Shown here in pieces: positions 46,251-57,610 of a stretch of 64,000 nt of DNA (positions are counted from its first letter, which is position 1; the number at the start of each line of letters is the position of its first letter). The stretch is from Stomoxys calcitrans (lineage: Eukaryota > Arthropoda > Insecta > Diptera > Muscidae). Below the pieces are notes generated by a model. The model had not been told where the DNA came from, made no database searches, and worked only from the letters and a program-made list of their open reading frames with translations. Position numbers and translations under genes: made by a program. Where the stretch lies: positions 149,966,005 to 150,030,004 of the forward strand of contig NC_081555.1 in the NCBI RefSeq assembly GCF_963082655.1, read 5' to 3'.

Positions 46251-48204
46251 TTATATATAAAAGTCAATTTGTGTTTGTTTGTGTGTTCCTTAAATAAAAG
46301 GTATTTGAGTGTAAACTATGAATCTGACATCCAGATGTGGGACCAAGTGTTTGGACATTGGAGGACAAATTTACGACCGTAGAAATATGCGGCTCAAATA
46401 AAACGTCTTTGAAAGTAAAGCAAGAATCTGATATCAATATTCGGGAAAAGTGTCTATGGGTCCACCCCACCCCCATAACAACATCCAAATAAGAAGTATT
46501 GGGTTGCCCAAAAAGTAATTGCGGATTTTTTAAAAGAAATGCATTTTTATTTAATAAAACTTAGAATGAATTTTAATCAAATATACTTTTTTACACTTTT
46601 TTTCTAAAGCAAGCTAAAAGTAGCAGCTGATAACTGACAGAAGAAAGTATGCAATTACAGAGTCACAAGCTGTGAACGAATTTGTAAACGCCGACTATAT
46701 GAAAAATCCGCAATTACTTTTTGGGCAACCCAATATTTACTGACATTTGCAATTTGAGACTCAAATAAGAGGTTTTTTAGAGTAGAACACGAATCTAAAA
46801 TATATTTTCAAAGCCAAGTCACTGAGAGGCCGCCCCATCGCCCAAAACACCTCCCAAACCGCACATGTTTGTCGACTATGGAAAAATGGGGCTCAAATGG
46901 TATTTGGGTATTTGGGAATAGACCGTGAATCTGATATCAACAATCGGGACCAATTGTCCTACCACCATAACAACACCCAAATAGGACGTATTTCCTCCCC
47001 ATGGCAATTTGGGTCTTAAAGAGAGTGGAGCTCGCTAATGATAGTTTTTAGGGCCCATACTTTCTTTTTAATTAAAGGTATTTGAGATTAGAAAACGAAT
47101 TTGATAACCAATTTTTAGACCAATGGCAATGTGGGGTTCAATGATATTTGAGAGTATTTCACGATGCTGATAATTTTTAGGGCTAGGAGCTTCTGGGTGT
47201 CAAATGACAGTTATTGGGGAGTAGAGCGCAAAATGTATACCCACTTTCGGGACCAATTTTGTTTCCCATATGGGGCTCAAATAAAGGTATTTAGGAGTAT
47301 AATACGAATCTGACATCCAAATGTGTGACCATGTATTTGTGGCACCGCCCCTTCCTCAAAAAGTACAAATTTACCCACCATGGTAATATGTGGCTTAAAT
47401 GAAAGGTATTTGTGATTGGAAAACTAATTTCATAACCAATTGTTGGAGCCAAGTGTTTGGTGACGTTTTCATCCCATAAACTCCCCTTAAACCAATGGCA
47501 AAATGAGGTTCAAATGAATGGTATTTGAGATTGAGAGTATTTTTTTCAGTGTTAAGTGTCTGGGCAACCACCCCATCCCCCAAAACACATCTAAATCTGA
47601 CATATATATTTTTACCGACCATTGCAATATAGGGCTCAAATGAATGGTAGCATATGGGAGTAGAGCACGAAATTGATACTCACTTTCAGGACCACGTTTT
47701 TGGGTTCCACACCAACCACCACCCGATGCTGATATATTTTTCAGGGTTAAGTGTCTGGGCAACCACCCCATCCCCCAAAACACATCTAAATCTGACATAT
47801 ATATTTTTACCGACCATTGCAATATAGGGCTCAAATGAATGGTAGCATATGGGAGTAGAGCACGAAATTGATACTCACATTCGGGACCACGTTTTTGGGT
47901 TCCACACCAACCACCACCCTGGGTGCCTTTCCACTCCCAAAATCCCCATGAGAATATCGGGCTCAAATAAAGTCTTTTATGAATGGCCCTCAACCCTCCG
48001 GACATACTCATAGACCAATTAAGATCATACAGATTCAGATAAAGGCAGTTATATTGATATGCTGTTAGTCAAGCGATATACCACTTCGGTAACATGGCAA
48101 TTCACTAAAAGCTCTTTAATTGCCGAAAATTAATATTCAAAGGATAATTTTGTTTCATGTAAAGTAAAAGAAGGCGCAGCGGAGCGGACCGGGTTCATCG
48201 GGTT
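46249..48204 (+). mobile_element. Helitron-like element with internal repeats and a recent 195-bp duplication
   Basis: The left end TATATAAAAGTCAATTTGTG, TTTGTTTGTGTGTTCC lies at 46249-46290. The body has degenerate ~125-bp units in plus orientation (TTGGGGCTCAAATGAAAGG, GGAGTAGAGCACGAAT). The right end, GAAGGCGCAGCGGAGCGGAC, is at 48169-48190; this copy lacks the CTAG found at 22348. A MITE is inserted at 46499. The unit starting GTTAAGTGTCTGGGCAACCA occurs at 47551 and 47746, nearly identical. Confidence 0.5.
46499..46733. mobile_element. Mariner-type MITE, copy 5
   Basis: 235 bp, intact termini TTGGGTTGCCCAAAAAGTAA and inverse, flanked by TA. It is inserted in the Helitron-like element, so it is younger than that insertion. 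Confidence 0.8.
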
Positions 48205-48732
48205 TTATATAAAATAATCTTGCTATGAAATTAAAAAAAAAAAAAACATTTACTCACACATTTGCTCGGTAGCCAAGTTGGAGTTTTGATTCCTACCAGA
48301 GGCCTGGTCTGCCGCTACTGTGATATCACAATGGACTTAAATAGTCTTCGTGAGTCTTGTATGTTTGACTGTTTGCATTCGAAATAAATTGGTGATGTGT
48401 TCTCCAAACATTGGGTTTGGAAATGATTTGAGCTAAAATTTTAGCATATGCAAAACTTAAAATCTCCCACTTGCAGTTCCTATGATGTGTGATGCCTTTC
48501 TTAAAAAATCACTTTAACTTAATTACTTAAATTCATAATGCTTACAAATTAATGCACTCGTAGAAATCCCTTAAGGCACTTTGAAAGGCTAGCCCAAGTT
48601 CTCCAAAGTTTCTGTCATACAGCAAATAAAAGATAAAAACTTACGCACCTAATGCTTTAGAAGTAATGCACGCGTTGGTATCCCCAAAGGCACTTTTAAG
48701 GCCAAGCCCCTTATCCACACATTATCCTCAAA
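48205..48732. other. Sequence downstream of fuzzy
   Basis: An AAAAAAAAAAAAAAC run lies near 48232-48246. A stretch is repeated with divergence: AATGCACTCGTAGAAATCCC near 48551 and AATGCACGCGTTGGTATCCC near 48664, about 113 bp apart. The fuzzy 3' UTR must lie at the right end, but no clear AATAAA is seen on its strand. Confidence 0.4.
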
Positions 48733-49935
48733 CTACCAACAAAATGCCTTCTCATGTAAAATCTTCGCAAAAAGCATTTTGCCAATGCACTTCATAGCAT
48801 GTTTTGGTATAGAAGAAGTGAAGAGTATGCAAAATATGTTATTGTATTCATCCTTTTGAGCGTAAAATTTATGACTGTCCGAAGACCAGTGTTGATGCGT
48901 CACCTGACACTCACGTCCTGAAGCCGTTGTACTATTTAAGTACTTTATATTCAAAAGAGTTTGACCAAATAATGCCCTTAAGGCATCCATGCTTTGAAAA
49001 TCTCCTATGAACTTCTTTTTCGATGCCCTGTGATGTATGTTCAACGAATACGAACACTTTTGATTAATGGTATTTGCTATGATTATACCTATAATGCCCG
49101 AATCCAATTCTATGTTCTCCGAGACATCGCAGGGTATGTATCTTTCCAGTTTCTGTAGAGTTGGTGATTCCGTTCTGAATACATCCTCTGCCAAATCCAA
49201 AAGACTTTTCAATGGCGGCTCAGTGCCACATATAACCGATAAAACATTGTTGGAAGACACAGGAATTGTAATGAAGCGGTAGGCAACATTTGGACTTTTC
49301 TTGGGCAAATACACGGCAATATCATTTTGTAATGAGCTCATTGTTTGAAGCAGAATCAACAGTAATTGTCTGTCTACAATATGTAGATCCCACCAGCCAT
49401 CCGTACCGGCAGCTATGCGTTTTTGACCCACCAGTAAACAGCAAAATAGCGAACCACATTGAGAGCTGAAGTCATTGTTCAATCGTTGTAAAATTTGAGA
49501 ATTCTCCTTTGACAAAAGACAATTGGATAAGCCAAGGAACTGACTTATGCTTGCCTCTAATATTGCATCTATAATGGCTAGATAATGTTTGGATTCCTTT
49601 TTTAAACGTTCTATAAACGATGGATGGGCCATTTCATCGCGACTTATGAATAAGCAGAAGGCACCATATATCATTTCGGGCAGTAGATCCAAGGTATTGC
49701 TATCAATACCTGTGGCACAAACAATCACAGTGATGATGTTATTGAAATCTTGCCACAGATAGGTCCAATTGTCTGCATATGTTTTATGTAGTGTGATTCC
49801 CAAGGATTTGAAGAACATATGAAAGCCATTCAATGAGGCAATCGTTGAAAATGGCAAATTGTCACAGTCTCCTTTTCTTTTGGTTAATATGGGTAGGCCA
49901 CCATTGGTTGTCAGGCATATGACGTAAATAGACAT
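48733..49935 (-). CDS. fuzzy: Fuzzy planar cell polarity effector
   Basis: Fuzzy works with Inturned (and Fritz) as a planar-cell-polarity effector that places the wing-hair prehair; in vertebrates the same module builds cilia and the Fuzzy-Inturned pair acts on Rab23. One uninterrupted 400-residue frame starts at ATG 49933-49935. The N-terminus MSIYVICLTTNGGLPILTKR followed by LPFSTIASLNGFHMFFKSLG is the conserved longin-type start of the family. A middle block (SQCGSLFCCLLVGQKRIAAG then DGWWDLHIVDRQLLLILLQT) and the C-terminal FYAQKDEYNNIFCILFTSS belong to the later longin-like domains. The length is close to the ~420 residues of Drosophila Fuzzy. The start is chosen because homology begins at this Met. 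Confidence 0.9.
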   Translation of the reverse strand: MSIYVICLTTNGGLPILTKRKGDCDNLPFSTIASLNGFHMFFKSLGITLHKTYADNWTYLWQDFNNIITVIVCATGIDSNTLDLLPEMIYGAFCLFISRDEMAHPSFIERLKKESKHYLAIIDAILEASISQFLGLSNCLLSKENSQILQRLNNDFSSQCGSLFCCLLVGQKRIAAGTDGWWDLHIVDRQLLLILLQTMSSLQNDIAVYLPKKSPNVAYRFITIPVSSNNVLSVICGTEPPLKSLLDLAEDVFRTESPTLQKLERYIPCDVSENIELDSGIIGIIIANTINQKCSYSLNIHHRASKKKFIGDFQSMDALRALFGQTLLNIKYLNSTTASGRECQVTHQHWSSDSHKFYAQKDEYNNIFCILFTSSIPKHAMKCIGKMLFAKILHEKAFCW

Positions 49936-49961
49936 CTTGATGGTGGTGAGGACTTCGTATA

Positions 49962-50237
49962 TTAGCTCAAAATCAAGAGATAGCGTGGATTTTTTTGTTT
50001 GTTTAGAATTGCGTCAATTGCACACTTATGAAAAGGGCATAGGGTTTGTGCCGCCTCATACCTCGTAAATAGTATTCTTGAAGCCTTCAGATGATTTCCG
50101 ATTAATGAAGAGCAGGCTTCCCACTTTTTCAAATTAAAGGGACAGCATTTATTGAAATGTCTAAATAGAATAAACAATGGGAAAGAATAAGAAAGGTCAT
50201 TGTATGTCGACCCTTTTAACATTTTGGCAAGATTCAT
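49962..50237 (-). CDS. Small unknown reading frame upstream of fuzzy
   Basis: A 91-residue frame begins only 26 bp upstream of the fuzzy start. It includes HFNKCCPFNLKKWEACSSLI and YEAAQTLCPFHKCAIDAIL, with paired cysteines. A good acceptor (CTATTTAG|ACATTTC) precedes the Cys-rich part and a donor-like ACGAG|GTATGAG lies inside, so the true product may be spliced differently from the open frame. It could be a separate small gene, a 5' exon of fuzzy, or chance. I do not recognise it. Confidence 0.35.
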   Translation of the reverse strand: MNLAKMLKGSTYNDLSYSFPLFILFRHFNKCCPFNLKKWEACSSLIGNHLKASRILFTRYEAAQTLCPFHKCAIDAILNKQKNPRYLLILS

Positions 50238-50239
50238 AG

Positions 50240-50542
50240 TTATACATTTATTTACTTATGGGTACCACCTGTTGCTTTACCAGAGACCGGGATACTCGCA
50301 AAATATTTCACCGATATTTGTCTCCGAGTTTGAATGCTTGCTGTTGCTAACAATTTTCATGATTCACATATAATTTTCTCAAATTACAGCCATTTTTCAA
50401 ACACTTTTTCATAGTTAATTTTTTTTAAATTGTTTATGTTTTTAAGCAGGAACCCATGGTACAATTAAGAGAAAGCGTCATTAGTACAACAACAAAAAAT
50501 CTACCCCCAACGAAACTACCTTGAGTCTTCAAATGTGTTTTA
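50240..50542. other. Intergenic, 5' side of fuzzy
   Basis: A/T-rich. If the small frame at 49962-50237 is transcribed, its promoter lies here. No motif is clear enough to call. Confidence 0.35.
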
Positions 50543-51139
50543 AAGGGTGATTTTTTTGAGGTTAGGATTTTCATGCATTAGTATTTGACAGATCACGTGG
50601 GATTTCAGACATGGTGTCAAAGAGAAAGATGCTCAGTATGCTTTGACATTTCATCATGAATAGACTTACTAACGAGCAACGCTTGCAAATCATTGAATTT
50701 TATTACCAAAATCAGTGTTCGGTTCGAAATGTGTTCAAATTTTGTTCAGCGATGAGGCTCATTTCTGGTTGAATGGCTACGTAAATAAGCAAAATTGCCG
50801 CATTTGGAGTGAAGAGCAACCAGAAGCCGTTCAAGAACTGCCCATGCATCCCGAAAAATGCACTGTTTGGTGTGGTTTGTACGCTGGTGGAATCATTGGA
50901 CCGTATTTTTTCAAAGATGCTGTTGGACGCAACGTTACGGTGAATGAACACATTTCGAACCGAACACTGATTTTGGTAATAAAATTCAATTATTTGCAAG
51001 CGTTGCTCGTTAGTAAGTCTATTCATGATGAAATGTCAAAGCATACTGAGCATCTTTCTCTTTGACACCATGTCTGAAATCCCACGTGATCTGTCAAATA
51101 CTAATGCATGAAAATCCTAACCTCAAAAAAATCACCCTT
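50543..51139 (+). mobile_element. Foldback derivative of a Tc1/mariner-superfamily transposon
   Basis: It is flanked by TA on both sides. The ends AAGGGTGATTTTTTTGAGGT and the exact inverse begin an inverted repeat that I can follow for about 195 bp with one mismatch seen. The arms include the transposase start (MNRLTNEQRLQIIEFYYQNQ on both strands). The ~200-bp centre encodes part of the catalytic core: FSDEAHFWLNGYVNKQNC, HPEKCTVWCGLYAGGIIGPY and FFKDAVGRNVTVNEH. Most of the transposase is missing, so the element is non-autonomous. It looks like a deleted copy in which the 5' end was duplicated in inverse. Confidence 0.85.
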
Positions 51140-51161
51140 TATATTCGTATTTTCATCATTA

Positions 51162-51258
51162 GGTCTGTTCGCGTACTTTTCCAGTAAAAACTTGCAGGAG
51201 AGTAAGAACCATTTTACTCTTTTTAAAAAACTTGCAAGCAAAATTACGCGAACGACTT
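51162..51258. mobile_element. Small MITE with GTTCGCGTAC ends, copy 1
   Basis: GTTCGCGTACTTTT on the left and AAAATTACGCGAAC on the right form inverted ends. The interior is TTGCAGGAGAGTAAGAACCA. It lies 23 bp from the foldback transposon. Copy 2 is at 59740-59821. Confidence 0.6.
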
Positions 51259-51469
51259 CCAGTGAAAATTTGCAGATAAACAGCTGATTTTTGTTTTGGT
51301 TGATTATTTATTTGCTTGCTTGGAAAACAATTTTTTTAAATAAAAAATGCCGGCGATACTTGTGAGGTATTTTCCTTAGATTAACGTCAATTTTTTGATC
51401 CGAGAGTGAAAAGGCTAGAAGAGGAGCCATTTGTATACCCGCGATCTTCGTTCCACTGGACAGCCAAAA

Positions 51470-52090
51470 CAAATTACAGTGCAATTCCGTGGCAGCCGGT
51501 TTTACGTACCGCAATGACCTGACGGAACCTTTCAGTGTACAACAACCACAACCGTACATCATCCGTGGCGCCAAGTCGCGCAAAGCGCTGGTTCCAGACC
51601 GAATCTCTACACTGATGCTGAAGAATCTGGATCTGCCTAGAGTCGAATACCTTACAACTGTCCTCAGCCTATCTGAACACTATTATAGTATCCGATGTTT
51701 GGAAGATGGGCAGTCTGATCCCGCTACTGAAACCTGAAAAGGACACGAGCAAGGGGGAGTCGTACAGACCGATCTCTATTCTCTCATCATTAGCCAAGAC
51801 GCGTAAGGGCCTACTCCTGCCGCTTCTCTCGTTGGACAATTACCATTCGCAGAGCATCAGCATGCATTTCGAAGGCTGCATAGGACTATAACATGCCATA
51901 ACAACATACAAAAGTACACTTGTTGTGCTGACAAAGATTCCATGGACTAACCATCTAATGCTTTTGGATATTGTGGCTAGACAAATTACTACGGCCACTG
52001 ATGTGAGGCTAAGGGAGCTTTCTATTTGTTCATGTGGCGGCTATGGACACTTTGTTATCATTAAAGATATCTGTATCCGTTCACAATTGG
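51470..52090 (+). pseudogene. Composite of LINE family 1 and family 2 fragments
   Basis: 51487-51545 is a degenerate short-element 5' piece (GTGGCAGCCGGTTTTACGTA). 51570-51890 encodes RT of family 1 (DRISTLMLKNLDLPRVEYLT, then LIPLLKPEKDTSKGESYRPI). From about 51950 the sequence is family 2 (TTGTGGCTAGACAAATTACT, GTGAGGCTAAGGGAGCTTTC), as at 24680-24760. All parts are broken. Confidence 0.6.
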
Positions 52091-52858
52091 CAGACTAATT
52101 TGCACACATTTTTTTCAATCCCACTGTGCGTCACGTGTTTAACTGCCCAGCTGGACCCAGTCAATCCCATGGTAGCATATCCTCTCCTTAACAAATTCAA
52201 AGGAACGGTGTTGGTTTCATCGTAGCTCTCCGATGAGGATGATTCCATCAAAATACTTAAGAACCAGATAATTGCTCTGTCATAATTTTTCAATATTTTC
52301 CAAATAATTCCGCAAATTTTGCACTTACCTTCTAAAGGCTGTTACTACGTCCTTTTTTAGCGTTTTTTCTTTCGGTGGCGTTTTTTATATGGAGTTTGAC
52401 AGCATTCCGCTCGAAAAGCTGAACAGAATATTCTGATAAATTTGCATCATCGAACAGCTGTTGGGAAAACTGTAGTTTATAGGGCGCAGCCCCACACGAA
52501 ATTTTAGCGAAATCAGAGGTGCGCCCTATAAAATGCAGTTTTGCCCAACTGTTTCATGAAAACCAGCTGTTTAAATCAAATAAATAGCAAAAGAGAGTAA
52601 AGTCTGTGCTTACTATTTGTAAATTTTCTCTTCAAATAATGAGTACCCCTATTATATTAGTTTACCACATTATCCACTGTTACGTTTACCTATTTTGAGG
52701 AAACGGCATTACCAACAACAATCAGCTGTTCGTTTTAGTATCAAATTGTCGCTTGCATATTTCACACCGTGTAATAAAAATCGTGATATCAACAAAAACA
52801 CACAATAACTTGACTTATTTAGAGATTATCCCACTTTTAGGAGTTCTTTAGCGTAGCA
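52090..52858. promoter_or_regulatory. Region upstream of UPF2
   Basis: 52120-52200 still matches LINE family 1 3' sequence (TCACGTGTTTAACTGCCCAG). 52362-52435 (GGAGTTTGACAGCATTCCGC, then AAGCTGAACAGAATATTC) has a second copy at 60850-60900. The last ~150 bp before the start codon are A/T-rich and must hold the UPF2 promoter and 5' UTR. No TATA box is evident. Confidence 0.4.
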
Positions 52859-55800
52859 ATGGTGGAGGAAAAAGACTTGGAAGGTAGTGAAGCGGATACC
52901 AAGGAGATGGAGGCCGCTCCCGATCCCGCGGAAGTAGAACGTCAAGAAAAAGAAGAACTAAATGCCTTCCTCACAGAATTGAAATCCAAAATTACAGCAA
53001 AATCCCATTTGCGTTATGAGAACACAAATTTCGATTTGCCAGAAGAGTCCTATTTTGCCAAACTGGATTCCAGCCTAAAACGCAACACGGCGTTTGTCAA
53101 GAAACTTAAGCAATTTACAGCAGCTCAGTTGGATTCCCTAATGAAGGATATGAAGGGCCTGAATTTAAGCAAATACATATCGGAAATATGTTCAGCATTG
53201 TCCGAAGCCAAGATAAAAATGACTGATGTACCCGCTGTGGTGATGTTGTGCTCCAAACTGCATCAAACCTATGCAGATTTCGATAATGAATTCTTTGAGG
53301 CTTGGCAGAAAACTTTGCAACTAAAACCAGGAGAGAAAATAGCCAATGCCAGCAAGCTGCGAGTGGATTTACGTTTGTTTGCCGAACTCGTTAGCTCGGG
53401 CGTTATTAATAGCAAACAGGGTTTGGGACTGCTGGGAAATGTTCTCACCAATGTCATATCGCAAGATAAGGAAGATCACAGCAATTTCTCAATAATTTTG
53501 TCATTTTGTCGTCACTGCGGTGAGGAGTATGCCGGCCTGGTGCCTACAAAAATGATCAATTTGGCTGCAAAATATGGAGGCCAAATACCCAAATCGGATT
53601 TTCTAGCGCCCGATAAGCAACAGAATCTGAAAAATCTGCTGAAGGATTACTTTAAATATTTGTGCAAATATTTGCTCGCTGAACAGGCAGAATTGATGAA
53701 CATGACAAATAATTTGAAGAAGGCCATGGCATCCAAAGGTTTGTGAAATTATAAACTGTATATGTTTTTGTTGTAGTTTTTCAACTTCTTCTGTCTACAG
53801 GTGAAATCTCTACCAAAACCAAGGAGAAGTGTGAGCTCATGCAGGCTAATTTCGACAAGCTTTTATCTTCGGCTCAAACACTTTCGGATTTGCTAGATGA
53901 GCCTTTGCCTGAGTTGGCCAAAGAAATTGAAATTTGCAATCCTGGGGCTGTCATTGAGAACATGATGGATGAGGCAGCTCTGGGAGAGCTTGATCCTTGG
54001 GGGGACGAGGAAACCAAAAGTTTCTATGTAGATTTGCCTGACTTGCGACAGTTTCTGCCGAATTTCTCTGCGCCCAAAATTGATCCAGAGCAAATTGAGG
54101 ATACTTCGGTAATGACTGAAGAGGCTTTAGATGCCGAAATTGATAATGACTTAGATTTAGATGATCCTCCCTCAACGGCCTCAGATCCTGCCAATGACAA
54201 AGACGATAAGGATATCGATGAGGTGACTGGAGCAGGCGCATTGCCTGATAAAATCGGCAATGCCCTTATGGAAGCTGGACGCATGAGCAATCAATCGGCA
54301 GGTTCAATTAAACAACAGTTTGCTCAATTTTTGAAAAATCTTAATAACTGTGTCAACAAGGAGCTCATCGACTCGGCGGCCATAGAATTCCTACTTAACT
54401 ATAATACCAAGAATAACCGCAAGAAACTGACTAAATCCATATTTGCGGTGCATAGGTGAGTTTTATGACATTAAAAAAAGTTAAAATACTTACAAATCCC
54501 TTTCTACTTTGCAGAAATCGTTTGGATTTATTACCCTTCCTCTCGCGTTTTGTGGCCATTGTCAATCTTTGCAATACGGATGTTGCCCTTGACCTGTCTG
54601 AAAATTTGCGCAAAGAATTTAAATGGCATATTCGCATGAAAAACCAATTGAATATTGAATCGAAGATAAAAATTGTGCGTTTTATGGGTGAAATGGTTAA
54701 ATTTGGCCTACTCAAGAAATTCGATGCCCTTAGTTGTTTGAAAATATTGTTGCGCGACTTTCAGCATCATCAAATAGAAATGGCCTGTGCGTTCATAGAA
54801 GTAGCTGGAGTCTATCTCTACAACTGCAAGGATACCCGTTGGTTGATGAATACCTTCCTCGACCAAATGTTGCGTCTGAAAACTGCCACCGCTTTAGACT
54901 CCAGACATGCTGCCCAAGTAGAGAATGTCTACTATTTGGTTAAACCACCGGAAACAATAAAGCAAGATGTTGTTTTAAGACCACCCATACATGAGTACAT
55001 ACGGCATTTGGTATTCGAAGAGTTGAATAAACAAAATGTGGAACGTTCCATTAAAATGCTGAGGCGCATCAATTGGAATGATCCCACAGTCAGCAGTTAT
55101 GTCATCAAATGTTTGTCAAAGGCTTATCTCTTGCGCTTCCCATTAATTCGCTGCTTGGCAGACTTGCTCTCTGGTCTTAGCTCATATCAGGAAAGAGCTG
55201 TAACCATGGTCATTGATAATGTTTTTGAAGACATAAGGGCTGGTCTGGAAATTCATTCGCCTAAATTAGCCCAACGACGCATTGCCATGGCCAAGTACTT
55301 GGGTGAACTTTACAACTACAAGTTGGTGGAATCCAATAACATTTTAAATACCTTGTACTCCATTATCTCCTTGGGGGTGTCTACGGAAGAGGGTGTGGTT
55401 TCGCCTTTGGATCCACCTGATAGTTTGTTTCGTTTGAAATTGGCCTGTGTTTTGCTGGATACCTGTGGCCCCTACTTCACCAGTTCAACCAGCAAACAAA
55501 AGTAAACCTTGAGAAAAACCCAAAAACTTTTAACTCTTAAATTTTTTTCTATTTCTTGTGATTTTACAGATTGGATTACTTTCTGGTTTTCTTCCAAAAC
55601 TATTACTGGTACAAAAAATCCAATCCCATTTTTAGCAGGGTACAAGACACCCATGACTTGTTTCCCATAATTGTTGATCACATGTACCGCGAATGTTTGG
55701 CCAATGTAAGGCCAAAGCTAAAGCTATACAAGAGTCTGGAACAAGCTAAAGAAGCCATAGAGAAACTCAAGGAGAAGTTGTATCCTCAGCTTAAGGAAAT

Positions 55801-56654
55801 TACCGCACAGAGTTGCGAGGAGAGCAGTAATTTGCAATCAATACCCGAAGATAGTGAATTTGATGATGGAGTAAGTCATTTGTGAAAACAAAAATCCTTG
55901 CCAATCGCTTAATCTATTGCTTTACTTATAGGCCAGTGATGATTCGTCCTCTGAAATGGATCGTAGACCCCGCGATGAAGTCGCGGATGATGAGGATGCC
56001 GCCAATCAAGCCAACACCACTGACTGGACTGAAAACGAAGGCATGCCAGAAGATGAATGCATTATGGTTCCCAAAATTCCCGAAAAGACTAAAGAAGATT
56101 TGGAATTTGAACAAATGTTTGAAAAAATGGCCCAAGATTCATATCAAGAACGTTTAAAGGAAACTGTTAAACCCAACACCAAGGATATACCAGTACCCAT
56201 GATGGTAAGAAATAACAAAAAATCCTATGAACAAATTGCTTCCATGCCAACTACGGCTACCTCGCAACAATCAACGACAACTGCTGGTGACACCTCCAAA
56301 CCTAATTCCTCTGCAGCTGGGGGTGCTGGTGCTGCTACTGGAGCTGGACCCATTAACTTTGTACTCATGGTACGCGGTGGCAAAGGCGGCAAACAACAAT
56401 TTAAACAATTTGTTGCTCCCTCCGATTCTCAATTGGCCATTAACTTGAAATTGCAAGAGGAAAAAATACGCGAAGAAAAGGAAAAAGTTAAACGTCTTAC
56501 GCTTAATATTACCGAACGCATTGAGGAGGAGGATTACCAGGAATCCCTAATGCAATCGCAGCGCAGCAGCCAGACCAATCTGTATGCACGTCCTAGTAAA
56601 CCTAAATTTAAGCATCAAAAAGGCGCCCCTGATGTTGATTTAATTTTCCATTGA
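52859..56654 (+). CDS. Upf2: UPF2, nonsense-mediated mRNA decay factor, five exons
   Basis: UPF2 bridges UPF1 and UPF3 on exon-junction-marked transcripts and activates UPF1 in nonsense-mediated decay; it is mostly cytoplasmic. Exons: 52859-53738, 53801-54455, 54515-55501, 55570-55870, 55932-56654. The introns are 58-68 bp, phases agree, and the total is 3546 nt (1181 aa, close to the ~1240 of Drosophila). The first MIF4G domain spans about residues 45-275 and a DPPSTASDPANDKDDKDIDE acidic linker follows. MIF4G-2 is at about 430-610 and MIF4G-3 (UPF3 binding) at about 640-850. A second acidic run (SEFDDGASDDSSSEMD) and a C-terminal UPF1-binding region (VRGGKGGKQQFKQFVAP to DVDLIFH) close the protein. 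The long basic N-terminal extension of the human protein is absent. Domain limits are estimates. Confidence 0.95.
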
Positions 56655-57039
56655 CACACTGATAAAATACTCTAAATCTCTATGGGGGATTTGTGTTACT
56701 TCCGACAAACCAGTAAGGGGGATGAAACTCTCGTCAGATATTATTATCCCTCCGCCTGGACTTTCAAGGCAGAGTCAGTTAGCAGTTGAGTCAGGTGTTA
56801 GCGCTTGCATCAAATTGCGTTTATTCCCAATACTCAAGCCTTGAATGATTGAATGACTTACATATATACATATGGCATGCTGCAGTTAATTTACACCACC
56901 ACACTACCACTATCATCATTATAAAATGATATAAAAATGTAATTATAGCATATATCTCTCTCGTCCTTCTTATTTTTTGTAGAATGTAGATTGAGATTCG
57001 ATTATTTGTTACAGCTGTCGTTTTAATAATTTTCAGTGA

Positions 57040-57045
57040 AATAAA
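57040..57045 (+). terminator. Candidate poly(A) signal of UPF2
   Basis: AATAAA about 385 bp past the UPF2 stop, in GTGAAATAAAAACTATG. It is the most plausible hexamer in the 3' flank. Confidence 0.4.
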
Positions 57046-57059
57046 AACTATGTATAAAA

Positions 57060-57600
57060 TTCAATTGCATTTACTAAATGGGGCAAAAGAATTAAAAAGA
57101 AACGTCCTTGGAGAATTTCCTGCTGATCCAATGCAAATGAACTATCCAGCAAAGATCAAACTAAGTCTTTTATGGTCCAATTAATTCGAATTGCGATGCG
57201 GGTCTAAATTGGCGCTATATACAAAAGTGGCTAGGTTTAGTTTGTAGTTTCATTATCATATTTCCAAATTATCTTAAGACTTTTTGTATTCGTACACCAT
57301 TTTGTAGATATTTTAAACTTACATTAACCCAAATCACCCTGAAATTATATGTTGAATATTTTTGGAGGATTTTCAAGATTCATCATTTCAACGTAAGGAT
57401 TTCACAAATTGCTTGATTATATCCCTAGGTGTTCTTTAAAGCGAGAAATATACTGTTCCCATGTGGCAACACCTGGGCTGTTATGGCACAGTTTTTTTGT
57501 TTAAGAAAATTTCAGATATTGCTGCATTTTAGTCGTTCTTGTCAAATCTGGCTAAAATTGCGATGTCTAGAGATTTATGAAGTCAATTTGTGAAACATGG
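57060..57600. other. Intergenic DNA before the GGTGGTCTC MITE cluster
   Basis: No gene. CATGTGGCAACACCTGGG at 57460-57480 has a counterpart on the far side of the 61394-61610 copy (CATGTGGCAACACCAGTG), so the repeat family may be larger than its inverted ends suggest. Confidence 0.4.
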
Positions 57601-57610
57601 CAAAGCAATT

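Noticed and set aside
47487..48011. 174-residue minus-strand frame with duplicated block
   Set aside because: It reads through the 195-bp duplicated unit of a Helitron-like element. The duplication explains the repeat in the peptide.
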